Source: Kocuria sp. TGY1127_2 (GTDB taxonomy: Bacteria; Actinomycetota; Actinomycetes; Actinomycetales; Micrococcaceae). From it: a DNA stretch of 64,000 nucleotides. The notes under the pieces are model-generated. The model saw only the letters and a program-made list of their open reading frames with translations, ran no database searches and was not told the DNA's origin. Shown here in pieces: positions 27,055 to 35,910 of this stretch. Position numbers and translations under genes: made by a program. The DNA is taken from NCBI RefSeq assembly GCF_013394385.1, contig NZ_AP022834.1:2232001-2296000 (forward strand). The letters run 5' to 3'. How positions within the stretch are numbered: the stretch's first letter is position 1; the number at the start of each line of letters is the position of its first letter.

Positions 27055-27945
27055 CTATTCTTCGCCCTCGGAGCGTTGGGAAAGCACCGCTTCGTACAGG
27101 TCGCGTTTGCTGACGTGGTGCGAGGCGGCCAGTTCGTTGACGGCCTGCTTGAGCCTCATGCCGCCCGCGACGAGTGCCTCGACCTCGTCGGTCAAGCTTT
27201 CAGGGCTTTCCGCCTCGGGCTCGGGAGCCCCTTCGACGACGACGGCGATTTCACCACGCACCTGGTGCTCATCGGCCCACATGAACAGTTCTCCGAGCGT
27301 TCCGCGAATGACTTCTTCGTGAAGTTTGGTGAGTTCACGGGCGATCACTGCCCGCCGCTCGTCGCCGAAACTCTCGATCAGCGCACCGAGCATGGGCGCC
27401 AATCGGTGCGGGGCTTCATAGAAGACCATGGTTCGGCGCTCGGCAAGGAGTTCGGACAACCTGGCCCGGCGTTCGGAGACCTTTCGCGGGATGAAGCCTT
27501 CGAAGACGAACCGGTCCGATGGCAGGCCCGATACCGCGAGCGCGGAGAGGACCGCCGACGGTCCGGGAGCGCAGGAGACCGTGAGGCCCTCCTGAACGGC
27601 GCGCTCGACGACGCGGAACCCAGGATCGGAAACCGTGGGCATCCCGGCATCGGATATCAGAAGGACCGTCTGTCCGGTGTGGACGGCGGTGACGAGCTCT
27701 TCTGCACGACGGATCTCGTTGTGCTCGTGGTTGGTCACAATGCGTCCGCTGACGGTGACCCCCAATCCGGAAGCGAGGGTACGCAATCGCCGCGTGTCTT
27801 CGACCGCGACGACATCCGCGCTGGCGAGATACTCCTTGAGCCGTTCGCTGGCATCTTTGAGATTTCCGATCGGGGTCGCCGCGAGGACGAGCTTTCCTTC
27901 GTCGGCGGGCCTGAGGGCTTGGTTGGTTTCCGGAGTCGAGTTCAC
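27055..27945 (-). CDS. rsmI: 16S rRNA (cytidine1402-2'-O)-methyltransferase
   Basis: RsmI methylates the ribose of C1402 in the decoding centre. 296 residues of the tetrapyrrole methylase fold: LVLAATPIGNLKDAS at the N-terminus, VAVEDTRRL, LISDAGMPTVSDPG, APGPSAVLSALAVSGL and GFIPRK. The C-terminal part has the extra helical domain of RsmI. GTG start at 27945 overlaps the TGA of a short upstream frame (GTGA). It heads the rsmI-tatD-rsmA run and is divergent from pmt, as in many actinobacteria. Confidence 0.97.
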   Translation of the reverse strand: MNSTPETNQALRPADEGKLVLAATPIGNLKDASERLKEYLASADVVAVEDTRRLRTLASGLGVTVSGRIVTNHEHNEIRRAEELVTAVHTGQTVLLISDAGMPTVSDPGFRVVERAVQEGLTVSCAPGPSAVLSALAVSGLPSDRFVFEGFIPRKVSERRARLSELLAERRTMVFYEAPHRLAPMLGALIESFGDERRAVIARELTKLHEEVIRGTLGELFMWADEHQVRGEIAVVVEGAPEPEAESPESLTDEVEALVAGGMRLKQAVNELAASHHVSKRDLYEAVLSQRSEGEE

Positions 27946-28196
27946 TCATCCAGACTAGCCGTTGCCGGCCCAGAGGTTGTCGCCGGACGCCGACGCTGCC
28001 GGGCCGGGCCCTCCATTTCCCGGTCCTGGTGCTCCGGAAGTTCGTAACGGATCTTGTTCTTGATCTTCAGAACCGGCGTCGAGAACCGGTCGCAGACATG
28101 GCGGTAGGCTTCAAACCGTTCGGAGAGGACGCCGCAGAAAAAGCCTCGTAGTAGCCGTAAAAGACCGGCTGATAAAGAGTAGTGTATGGCCTCGGC
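27942..28196 (-). pseudogene. Start-less reading frame coupled to rsmI (possible gene remnant)
   Basis: On the minus strand a frame is open from 28196 to a TGA at 27942-27944. It reads like protein (for example GFFCGVLSERFEAYRHV and LKIKNKIRYELPEHQD), and its stop overlaps the rsmI GTG. There is no ATG, GTG or TTG until codon 28016, which would leave only 24 residues. It may be the 3' remnant of a gene, or a chance open frame. I do not recognise a family. The remaining bases up to 28412 hold the pmt promoter region and no other gene. Confidence 0.3.
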
Positions 28197-28412
28197 TCAC
28201 GCGGAGAGTTCCTTGCCCGTACAGCCCGTCGGCACCACGGCTGAACTCCCCGGCAATAACTGCGTCTTTACCCCCGCTCACGACGTGTACGCGGTGCGGC
28301 ACCGCGACGTGTCGACGACCGATCAGTGTATCCGGCAACCAAGACACCGCTGTCAGGTTCTGCAAGGCAACTTGTTCCCTGTCTTTACGGCGGCTCCCGT
28401 AGCATAGGACGA

Positions 28413-30074
28413 GTGAGAACCACCGATACAGCGACCCCGGATTCTGGCTCCAAGACCTCCTCGGCGCGCCGTTACGGCAAGAACGGCCCGAGGTTTTCGC
28501 CCGGCGCATTCCGGCTCGATGCACTCCTGGACCGTCTGCGCGTGGCACCCGTGGCTCTGCCTCGGTATTGGTGGGTTGTCCCAGCCCTGGTGATGGTCCT
28601 GGCCGCGCTCCTGCGACTCACGAGCCTGGCGCATCCGAATGCCATGGCTTTCGATGAAACCTACTACGCCAAGGACGGCTATTCGCTGTTCCACTTCGGC
28701 CATGAAAGGCAATGGTCCAAGGACGCGAATGCGTCGTTCATCGCCGGGAATCCGGTCCAACCCTCCGAGCAAGCGGAATACGCGGTTCATCCCCCGCTCG
28801 GCAAATGGATGATCGCGCTCGGCATGCTGTTATTCGGTGACGACAACCCATTGGGGTGGAGATTCGGGGCAGCACTGTTCGGAACGCTCTCGATCGCAGT
28901 GATCATGTGGGTCGCGTGGATGATGTTCCGCTCGATCACGCTGTCCAGCATCGCCGGCTTCCTGATGGCGATCGATGGCCTTCACATCGTCCAATCCCGC
29001 CTCGCGCTTTTGGACATCTTCCTAATGTTCTGGTTGTTGCTCGCCTTCGCGTTCCTGGTGGCCGATCGCATATCCGCCCGGAGAAAACTCGCGCGTTTGG
29101 TGAGTCAGTCCCGGGGTCGGGGGCCCTCTCAGGCCCCATCGCCCGCATTTCTCAAGTACGGTCCCTGGCTCGGAGTCCGATGGTGGCGGATAGCGGCGGG
29201 AATCTCTTGCGGCGCAGCGGTAGGGGTTAAATGGAACGCGCTCTTCTTCGTCGCGATCTTCGGAATCTTGACTGTTCTCTGGGATATTTCGCCACGCAGG
29301 GTCGTGGGAATACGAAGTTGGTTCACCGGCGCGCTCCTCAAGGATTCCTGGCCGGCCGCGATATCGATCGTCGGAATCGGGCTGGTCACCTACCTGATCA
29401 CGTGGACCGGATGGTTCGTCTCCTCGGACGGATTCGACCGTCATTGGGCTGCGGAGCACCCGGGCGAAGGCGTCTCGTGGCTGCCGCCTGCCTTGAGAAG
29501 CCTGTGGGCCTATCACGAACAGGCGTACAGCTTCCATACACACCTCGATTCACCGCACACCTACATGTCACCGGCGTGGCAGTGGCTGATTCTGGGACGG
29601 CCGACTTCCTACTACTACGAGTCGTACGATTCCGGACAAGCCGGATGCTCGGCGGCGCGGTGTTCGGAAGCGATCCTCAACGTCGGCAACCCGTTGATCT
29701 GGTGGGCTGCGGCCGCCGCCATGCTGTTCGTGTTGATCTGGTGGATCATCAAGAGGGATTGGCGCATGGGAGCCATTTTCTTGGTGTTCGCGGTCAGCTA
29801 CCTCCCTTGGTTCGCGTACCCGCATCGCACGACTTTCTACTTCTACGCCTTGTCCTTTTTGCCGTGGCTCATTCTCGGCTTGACGGCTGTACTGGGCCTG
29901 GGCCTCGGTCGACCGGGTGATTCGGTGCGACGCCGCCGACTCGGCTTGGCCGTCGTCGGCGTCTTCCTGATCGCGGCATTGCTGATCACCAACTTTTTCT
30001 GGCCGATTTGGACAGGTCACATGATCCCGTATGACCACTGGCGATGGCGTATGTGGTTCGATGCCTGGATCTAG
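28413..30074 (+). CDS. pmt: Polyprenyl-phosphate-mannose: protein O-mannosyltransferase
   Basis: GT39 membrane enzyme that moves mannose from polyprenyl phosphate to Ser/Thr of exported proteins in actinobacteria. 553 residues with about ten membrane helices. The catalytic acid pair lies in the first outer loop (MAFDETYYAKD). HPPLGKWMIALG, IDGLHIVQSRLALLDIFLMFW, GAAVGVKWNALFF and HPHRTTFYFYALSFLPW are characteristic PMT segments. The GTG at 28413, with AGGACGA just upstream, is preferred over an in-frame ATG at 28326 because the latter adds residues without similarity. Divergent from rsmI. Confidence 0.95.
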   Translation: MRTTDTATPDSGSKTSSARRYGKNGPRFSPGAFRLDALLDRLRVAPVALPRYWWVVPALVMVLAALLRLTSLAHPNAMAFDETYYAKDGYSLFHFGHERQWSKDANASFIAGNPVQPSEQAEYAVHPPLGKWMIALGMLLFGDDNPLGWRFGAALFGTLSIAVIMWVAWMMFRSITLSSIAGFLMAIDGLHIVQSRLALLDIFLMFWLLLAFAFLVADRISARRKLARLVSQSRGRGPSQAPSPAFLKYGPWLGVRWWRIAAGISCGAAVGVKWNALFFVAIFGILTVLWDISPRRVVGIRSWFTGALLKDSWPAAISIVGIGLVTYLITWTGWFVSSDGFDRHWAAEHPGEGVSWLPPALRSLWAYHEQAYSFHTHLDSPHTYMSPAWQWLILGRPTSYYYESYDSGQAGCSAARCSEAILNVGNPLIWWAAAAAMLFVLIWWIIKRDWRMGAIFLVFAVSYLPWFAYPHRTTFYFYALSFLPWLILGLTAVLGLGLGRPGDSVRRRRLGLAVVGVFLIAALLITNFFWPIWTGHMIPYDHWRWRMWFDAWI

Positions 30075-30138
30075 TCCGAGGCTTTCCTTCCACCGGAACA
30101 GGAGGCATGAGTGACCAAGCCCGGAACCGAGACTCCTC

Positions 30139-30579
30139 ATGTCCTTGCCCACGCGGCAGCGACCATTCCCTATGGGGTTTTTCGTGCGCACCGGGAACTT
30201 CGCACGGTCGGCGTCGGCGGAGACGCTCGCACGCGGGGTATCTCCGGGTCGTCCTCACTGGTTTCCGCGGGTGCGGGTACGGCGGGCCTCGCAGGGTCCG
30301 GAGAGGCTTCAGATGTAGATGCCCGGCTGATCAGCAGAGGTGCCGCCATCGGAATATACCGTGCCCAGCAGCTCACGAGGGACATTGCAGACGGCGCTGA
30401 TCTCATCCTCGCCATGGGACCCCCACCGTCGCTCATGGATTCTGGACGAATGGTCGGCCGAAGCGCACAAAACGCATCTCCTGAATCACGTCGCAGCTCG
30501 ATTGCCCTCCGCGCCCTCTTCAGATTCCGACGTCGATCCCGCCCTGCGGATGCGAAAGCAACGGGGTCCGGGCCCGTAG
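30139..30579 (+). pseudogene. Decayed low-molecular-weight protein-tyrosine phosphatase
   Basis: Pieces of one LMW-PTP family protein are spread over two frames. From ATG 30139 the frame reads a match to the catalytic loop, FFVRTGNFARSASAETLARG, where active enzymes have V-C-x-G-N-x-C-R-S; codon 30187-30189 is CGC (Arg) at the nucleophilic Cys. By about 30235-30260 similarity moves to the next frame (LVSAGAGTAGLAG; YRAQQLTRDIADGADLILAM). At 30418-30425 (GGGACCCCC) it moves back (DPHRRSWILDEW; KTHLLNHVAARL) and ends at TAG 30579. Two shifts and loss of the nucleophile mark a dead gene. A sequencing error could explain one shift but not the missing Cys. It follows pmt. Confidence 0.75.
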
Positions 30580-30728
30580 GGAAGATGCGGTCAGGGATCC
30601 ATTCCGCAAGGGACCGGAAGCAGCCTGCCTCGCGGTTTCCGGCATTGAGGGGGGGCGTTCAGAATCTTGCTCCCCCGGCTGGAGCCCTGGGGTTCGGAAC
30701 GCGCTCAGTACCTGCGGCCCGGAAGGGG

Positions 30729-31766
30729 TTAGCGGCTCAAACGCTCGCGAATCTCCTGCCGGTCATGAGCCGCCTTGAGCGCCCGTTGCCGCCGGAATGC
30801 GGTCGGCCATGCGCTGATGAGAAGCACGGCGCTGACGAGGATGCTGAAGAGACCGATACCTACCGCCGAATCGACCCAGAACTGCTCCGGGAACAACCGG
30901 ATCAAGCTGTCCGAGACGCGGAAGGCCCAGTTGCCGCCGGAGAAGAAGATTTCATGGAATCCCGTGAAAAATGATTCCCAGCCCAGGGCCCCGAGTATGC
31001 CGAGCACGGCCAGTACACCCAAGGTCAGCCACGCGCCCCAGAAAATGCTCTTTCGGATCGCTCCTGGGGCTCGGAGACGGAGACCCTTCATGCACAGTAC
31101 CGCGATCAGAGAGAATACCGCGATGACGAGGAGAGCCCACAGCATCACATGCTTGACATCGGTCATATGGGAGACCTCCGCCGGGGTGAAGACCGAGTCG
31201 CCGTCGGGGGTGGCCACATCGGCCAAGTACCGGGCGGGTGCGAAATTCAGGATGTAATTCAGTCCGTAGGACCCGTAGGTCATTCTGTCTTCCGTGGAGA
31301 ATCCGAAGGAATCCCCCGGGAATCCGGGGCGGTGGTATTCGAACCACAGGAAAACGGGAGTCGCAATCAACCGGATCCCGACCATCAACGTCGCCAGAGG
31401 GACGGCAACCGCGATGACTACTTGACGCAACCGCAAGGCCTTGGGCCGATCCTCCAGCGCCGCCTCACGCGCAGAGACCCTATCGGTCTTCTCGTTCCCA
31501 TCTTGCGCACGATGCCCCGATCTCGAGGGTGCACTCACCGCGCCGGAACCGGTTGCGGCCTTGCCCGGTACGCCAGGCGACGAGGCCGTCGACCCGCTGT
31601 AGGAGGGCTGTGCCGTCTCGGTCGTATCCGACTCCGGAGAGGCCTTCTCCGCGGAGGTTTTCGGAGCGACGTCGGCTTTCACCGCTGGAAGGAGATTGTC
31701 CCAATCTTGTTGCGGAGACTCCGCCCAGGGAGTCTCATGATCATCGGGGCGGGAAGGGACGGGCAT
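30729..31766 (-). CDS. DUF1461 / TIGR01906 integral membrane protein (Lit-like)
   Basis: 345 residues. A disordered Pro/Ser/Glu-rich N-terminus of ~105 residues is followed by four membrane helices: VVIAVAVPLATLMVGIRLI, MLWALLVIAVFSLIAVLC, WGAWLTLGVLAVLGILGAL and VGIGLFSILVSAVLLISAW. The outer loops carry TYGSYGLNYIL, SHMTDVKHVM and GFHEIFFSGGNWAF, the conserved His-bearing segments of this family. In Firmicutes some members (Lit) transfer an acyl chain within lipoproteins; whether this long actinobacterial form does so is unknown. ATG 31766 is chosen over GTG 31778 because GAGGAG sits four bases before it. Confidence 0.88.
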   Translation of the reverse strand: MPVPSRPDDHETPWAESPQQDWDNLLPAVKADVAPKTSAEKASPESDTTETAQPSYSGSTASSPGVPGKAATGSGAVSAPSRSGHRAQDGNEKTDRVSAREAALEDRPKALRLRQVVIAVAVPLATLMVGIRLIATPVFLWFEYHRPGFPGDSFGFSTEDRMTYGSYGLNYILNFAPARYLADVATPDGDSVFTPAEVSHMTDVKHVMLWALLVIAVFSLIAVLCMKGLRLRAPGAIRKSIFWGAWLTLGVLAVLGILGALGWESFFTGFHEIFFSGGNWAFRVSDSLIRLFPEQFWVDSAVGIGLFSILVSAVLLISAWPTAFRRQRALKAAHDRQEIRERLSR

Positions 31767-31857
31767 GCTTCTCCTCACTCAGAATGCGGCGCCGGGCCGC
31801 GAAGTACGCCACGGACCCAGGCCAAACTGGGCTACCGTGACGTCATTGCGGTCGGAA

Positions 31858-33147
31858 TCACCAATTGCCGTGCCAGCTGGTGTCCGTGTAATTCTCCCAG
31901 GGAATGTTCCAGTCACCGTATCCATTATCCGGATTGGCCTGGCCGTATCCCGTGTTCTGGGTTTCCACGACGTCGCCGACGGTGAAAGTGTCGAAGAAGA
32001 ACAGTGCGTCATCGGGCAACAGACCGATGCAACCGTGGGAAATATTGGCCACGCCCACCGAGCTGTATGCCGAGGGCTCGGCCTGGTGCACAAACGCACC
32101 ACTGGCCGTCAAACGGTTGGTGTTCGTGGCTTCGAAGGGTTCGTACCAGTGTTCGTCGCCCTTCTTCAGCCCCAAAGTCTTGGCGTCGAATTTGTACTTC
32201 TTGGACTGCTCCATGATGACCAATTTTCCGGTTACGGACGGCCAGTCCTTGTCCCCCAAAGTCACCGGCGCCTCGCGCACGAGCTGGTCGTTGACGTACA
32301 TCTTCATGGACTTGGTGTTGTTGTCCACGAAGGCATAATGCTTTTCCGCCGTGTTGAAGGTGACCTGGTAATTCTGATTACCGATCTGCCCGTTGCCCAG
32401 ATTCTTGCCGAGAATATCCGCGTTGATGGTGACCTGCGAACCAGGCGCCCAGAGATCCTGCGGACGATACCTGACCATGGTGTCCGAGTACCACCGGAAC
32501 CGACCCGGGCCGACACCTCCGCCAGTCACGGTGATGGCAGCTTCGATATCAGCTTTATTGGTTACAGGCTCCGAGAAGTCGAACTGGATCACCTGACCCG
32601 TACCGTAGGTCTTGCCGTCTCCCACATTGATCTTGGCGTCGGCTTCGTTGGCGGCGACGACGGTCGAGAATTTGCTGTTTCCCTCGTGCCTGGAAGGTCC
32701 CTTGGTCACGGTGTAATTGACCGTGTACTGCGTATCGAATTCGAAGGGCCCCTGAGCAGTCCAGGTCAGACCGTCTTCCGAGACCTGGCCCTCGACGGTT
32801 TGGGAACCGCCTTCTATCGTTACTCGCTCGAGCCGACCCTCCTCCGTGGTCACGGTGACGGGATCCACGGGATTGACTTCATCGGTATCGGCCGCAGGTT
32901 TGACAGTAACTTGAGGAGTGAAGTCATTCGACGACGATGCCGACCCCGATCCCGAGGACGGAGACGCACTCGAATCGTCGGTATTCGAACAGGCTGTGAG
33001 GATGGCCGCGCTGAAGATCCCGAGCGCGCCTCCTGCTACAGCTTTGCGGCGAGTCAGGCCATGTGGTGTTCCTTCTCCCTGACCGGCCAGGCCGCGAATT
33101 CTTCGAGGGCCGGCCGACCGGTGGTTCTGTGGAGTCGGTTCGGTCAC
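31858..33147 (-). CDS. L,D-transpeptidase lipoprotein with Ig-like domains
   Basis: Periplasm-facing enzyme that forms 3-3 peptidoglycan crosslinks. 429 residues: a Tat/Sec-like signal (LTRRKAVAGGALGIFSAAIL) with lipobox LTAC, a Ser/Asp-rich linker, two beta-sandwich domains (about residues 75-280) and a YkuD catalytic domain. The active-site motif is ISHGCIGL with Cys373, preceded by the conserved His of VHQAEPS. GTG 33147 has GGAAGGAA upstream; the ATG 13 codons earlier has no such site. The arrangement is like mycobacterial LdtMt2. Its neighbour downstream is the DUF1461 membrane protein. Confidence 0.94.
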   Translation of the reverse strand: MTEPTPQNHRSAGPRRIRGLAGQGEGTPHGLTRRKAVAGGALGIFSAAILTACSNTDDSSASPSSGSGSASSSNDFTPQVTVKPAADTDEVNPVDPVTVTTEEGRLERVTIEGGSQTVEGQVSEDGLTWTAQGPFEFDTQYTVNYTVTKGPSRHEGNSKFSTVVAANEADAKINVGDGKTYGTGQVIQFDFSEPVTNKADIEAAITVTGGGVGPGRFRWYSDTMVRYRPQDLWAPGSQVTINADILGKNLGNGQIGNQNYQVTFNTAEKHYAFVDNNTKSMKMYVNDQLVREAPVTLGDKDWPSVTGKLVIMEQSKKYKFDAKTLGLKKGDEHWYEPFEATNTNRLTASGAFVHQAEPSAYSSVGVANISHGCIGLLPDDALFFFDTFTVGDVVETQNTGYGQANPDNGYGDWNIPWENYTDTSWHGNW

Positions 33148-33216
33148 TATGCAGTATTCCTTCCAATGTGCGGCATACAAGGGCAACCGCGTCCCCCGAC
33201 GCGGACCTCAAGGCAA

Positions 33217-33552
33217 TTATGAGCGCGGGCCGAGCCCGCGCAAGAAGTGAAGATTGGTGACGTTGTCCGGCACCGCAGGTGATTCTTCCGGCTCTTGCTG
33301 CTGCGCCAGAGCACCAGCGCTTTCCCCAGCCGGTGCCATCAACGTATCGTCAACGTCCAAACGAACTATATCCCACCCTCGTGGGGCAGTGAGCCGTGCA
33401 GCGTGGAAGGAGCACATGTCGTACGCGTGAGGCTCGACTCGGGTCGCCAGCGGTCCGATAACCACGGTGGATTCCGAATACGCGTACGTCAGGGTATAAG
33501 TTGCCTCGCGATGACACATCATGCGCGAGCACATACGAATGTTCTCAGTCAT
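33217..33552 (-). CDS. DUF3499 family protein
   Basis: 111 residues and typical of this actinobacterial family. The N-terminal part has four cysteines in a zinc-ribbon-like pattern (MCSRMMC near residue 7, YDMCSFH near residue 45) around a beta sheet (TYTLTYAYSESTVVIGPLA). The conserved LTAPRGWDIVRLD follows. The C-terminal ~35 residues are acidic and low complexity. Function is unknown. In actinobacteria it usually lies close to whiB, as here (48 bases between them). Confidence 0.92.
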   Translation of the reverse strand: MTENIRMCSRMMCHREATYTLTYAYSESTVVIGPLATRVEPHAYDMCSFHAARLTAPRGWDIVRLDVDDTLMAPAGESAGALAQQQEPEESPAVPDNVTNLHFLRGLGPRS

Positions 33553-33599
33553 GGGATCCCAAGATTACTACCGTCGGCTGTGAGGACGGTGTGCGTAGG

Positions 33600-34121
33600 C
33601 TAGCTGGCGCGTTTGCGCAGACGACGGCGTTCACGTTCGGACAGGCCGCCCCAGATACCGAATCTTTCGTCCTTGGCCAGCGCATAATCCAGGCATGCTT
33701 CACTGACAGGGCATTCCGAGCACACGCGTTTGGCGTCACGGGTTGAACCGCCTTTTTCCGGGAAAAAAGCCTCCGGGTCGGTCTGAGCGCACAGAGCATC
33801 GGCCTGCCAGGCGAGTTCACCTTCTTCGTCATCCGTGCCATACTGACCGGCGGCTGCTTGCCACATCTTGAGGACGTCCGGGTCCGAGGAGAACAGGTCC
33901 ACACGGTTCTCGTGGGAATCGTTCGACGGACCGGTTTTCTTCTCGCGGTCATCGGCCGCGGCGAGAAAAGCAGTTGCTTGGTCTTCCAGGGAGCTCATGG
34001 GCTCTCGACCTAAGGCGGAAGGATCGGCAGGATCGACGTACCAGTCGACTGGAACGGAAGGGCTGATACCCCTTCCATCGGAAGCGGGTGATGTGCTCCG
34101 GCGCCGCACTGCTTCGCCCAT
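33600..34121 (-). CDS. WhiB-family iron-sulfur transcriptional regulator
   Basis: Binds a redox-sensitive 4Fe-4S cluster and works with sigma factors. The WhiB domain is in the last ~75 of 173 residues: [35 protein letters not shown] (C-x2-C-x5-C, four cysteines in all) and [18 protein letters not shown], the turn and basic tail. It most resembles the WhiB2/WhmD type by the FFPEKGGS wording. The ~95-residue N-terminal part is unstructured. ATG 34121 has GGAAGGA five bases before it; the in-frame ATGs further upstream lack this. Confidence 0.95.
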   Translation of the reverse strand: MGEAVRRRSTSPASDGRGISPSVPVDWYVDPADPSALGREPMSSLEDQATAFLAAADDREKKTGPSNDSHENRVDLFSSDPDVLKMWQAAAGQYGTDDEEGELAWQADALCAQTDPEAFFPEKGGSTRDAKRVCSECPVSEACLDYALAKDERFGIWGGLSERERRRLRKRAS

Positions 34122-34296
34122 GCTCGTCCTTCCTTGCGCTCCCTGCCGCGCGGTGGTTTTGAAAATTCCACTCATAATTACAACCGTGTAAGCCGCTGAC
34201 GTCAAGCTCGAATGTGATTCAAAAGTCAAGGACCGACGCTGTTTCCCAACTCACGCCGCATGTCGCGTTCGTCTCACATGCCGGTAGACTCGGCCC

Positions 34297-35073
34297 ATGA
34301 CGCACACGCCCTCACCCCAGAATTTCGCGAATCTGGAGACATTCAGTCGTTCTCTCGCCTCATCCTCGAGGCCGGCGCTGATTTGGTACGGGCCCGATTC
34401 CGAGCGGATCGAACTTTCCGGCAAGGTCACCGAAAACTGGATTGCCAAGTCGGCCAATCTCTTCGTGGATGAGCTCGACGCCGCTCACGGGGATTCCTTG
34501 GACGTTGCGGCACCTCCGCACTGGAGGAGTATAGCCGCGACCCTCGGCGCATTGCGCGCAGGATGCGTGGTGAATTCGGATAACGAGGCATCGACCTTCT
34601 GGCTCGGTTTCGACGTCGACGATCGCGCGGCGGAGGCGGAGACCGCCGTTTTCATGGCCCGCGGCGCCCTGGCCATGAGCTACGACCAGGAGGTCCAGCA
34701 GTGGCCGGATGATTCGCTCGACTACTGCGCCGAGATCAGATCCTTCGGTGACCTTTTCGATCCGATCGATGCGGTCATGGGGTCGCACAGAATCGGCCGC
34801 GCCGTGGTGAACGGCGCCTACCAGACGGTGACACTGAACGAGTGGCTCGAACTCGCCTCGTCGTGGTGCGACCGGGTTGCCCAAACGGACGACGACCGCC
34901 AAGGCATCATGGTCGATGCGGGCAGCCAGCCGCTGAACTTGGATTTCTTGGCACGAGTTTGCGGGATCGTGGCGGCCGGGAAGGCACTCGTGCTGGTGGA
35001 TTCCAGCGTCGGTCGCCACGAAGAGCGGCTTGCCACCATCGCCTCTGAGGAGAAGGCAGAATTCTTGGACTGA
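34297..35073 (+). CDS. TIGR03089 family protein (truncated acyl-CoA synthetase-like)
   Basis: 258 residues of an actinobacterial family that looks like the N-terminal part of an AMP-forming acyl-CoA synthetase without its nucleotide-binding core. Visible pieces: LIWYGPDSERIELSG and a Rossmann-like part with SIAATLGALRAGCVVNSDN; no P-loop STGTTGxPK and no C-terminal lid. An adenylation activity is therefore unlikely. Function is unknown. Often found beside cell-envelope genes, as here (LCP, GtrA). The ATG gives the family's usual start. Confidence 0.88.
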   Translation: MTHTPSPQNFANLETFSRSLASSSRPALIWYGPDSERIELSGKVTENWIAKSANLFVDELDAAHGDSLDVAAPPHWRSIAATLGALRAGCVVNSDNEASTFWLGFDVDDRAAEAETAVFMARGALAMSYDQEVQQWPDDSLDYCAEIRSFGDLFDPIDAVMGSHRIGRAVVNGAYQTVTLNEWLELASSWCDRVAQTDDDRQGIMVDAGSQPLNLDFLARVCGIVAAGKALVLVDSSVGRHEERLATIASEEKAEFLD

Positions 35074-35089
35074 ACAGGCGGGGCAAGTC

Positions 35090-35695
35090 TCAGGGCGTCG
35101 GCGAGGAACCGGATGAACCTCGCCCTCGCGAGCGCCGCACGACCTCGTCCGCGTCCAGGGTTCCCGTCACAATCTCGGTGGCCTCGGTGACGAACCGGCC
35201 GACTCGTTCTTCTCGCGTCATGTGAGCCTGCTCGTCCGAGATTTCGGCCTCGTTCTGTCCGCCGTAGACCCAGAATCGGTAAGCGAAGTATCGAACGATC
35301 GTGCCCAAGACGGTGCCGACAATTGTTCCGGATATGAACGAGGCCTCTTTCGAGGTCAGCCCCAAGATATAGAACGTGAACATCACGCAACCGGATTCGA
35401 CGGCTATGCCGATGAGGTTGACGACCGCGAATTGAACGGCCTCCCGAACTTTGTTGTCCTGGCGCTTGTCGCGGAAAGTCCAGAGACGATTGACGATCCA
35501 GGAGAAGAGAGTCGCCACGACGCCGGCAATGAACTTTGCTTTGGCGTGCCCTTCGTCCTGGAACCAGGTGTTCATGAGCAGCAACGTGACAGACGCGTTG
35601 ACGACAAAGGCCAACGCACCGACGATCCCGAACTTCAGGACCTCTTTCAGGAAGAGATCCCACAGCCCACGGACTTTCTCAGCAACGGTCGACAC
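35090..35695 (-). CDS. GtrA-family membrane protein
   Basis: 201 residues; four helices in the first ~140: FGIVGALAFVVNASVTLLLM, AKFIAGVVATLFSWIVNRLWTF, VQFAVVNLIGIAVESGCVMF and FISGTIVGTVLGTIVRYFAYRFWVY. The NRLWTF and YRFWVY ends of helices are the GtrA hallmark. Members are thought to flip lipid-linked sugars or serve polysaccharide assembly. A charged cytoplasmic tail of ~60 residues follows. GTG start at 35695. Divergent from purK and convergent with the TIGR03089 gene, 16 bases apart. Confidence 0.93.
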   Translation of the reverse strand: MSTVAEKVRGLWDLFLKEVLKFGIVGALAFVVNASVTLLLMNTWFQDEGHAKAKFIAGVVATLFSWIVNRLWTFRDKRQDNKVREAVQFAVVNLIGIAVESGCVMFTFYILGLTSKEASFISGTIVGTVLGTIVRYFAYRFWVYGGQNEAEISDEQAHMTREERVGRFVTEATEIVTGTLDADEVVRRSRGRGSSGSSPTP

Positions 35696-35910
35696 TCATA
35701 CTCCACGAAATCGGGTATAGGGGACGCCGCAGCGCCGCTCGCCTCCTGTTCCAGTTGGCGACCGCGGAAGGGCGCATTCGAGGCCGAAGAATAATCGCTC
35801 GAGAAGAACCCCTACGGCTCAGAGTGAGTCTACCTGTGCGAGCCCCGATTCGAATGCACAAATCCACGAAATCTGTCACCGTGACCGAGATCAACAGGTA
35901 GCCTGAAAGG

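Noticed and set aside
26632-28047. Long plus-strand open frame of 471 codons
   Set aside because: It lies antisense to tatD and rsmI, both with strong family motifs; it is a GC-driven shadow frame.
30111-30974. An intact 287-residue protein after pmt
   Set aside because: The frame joins one piece of a phosphatase with unrelated sequence; family similarity alternates between two frames and the second half lies antisense to the DUF1461 gene.
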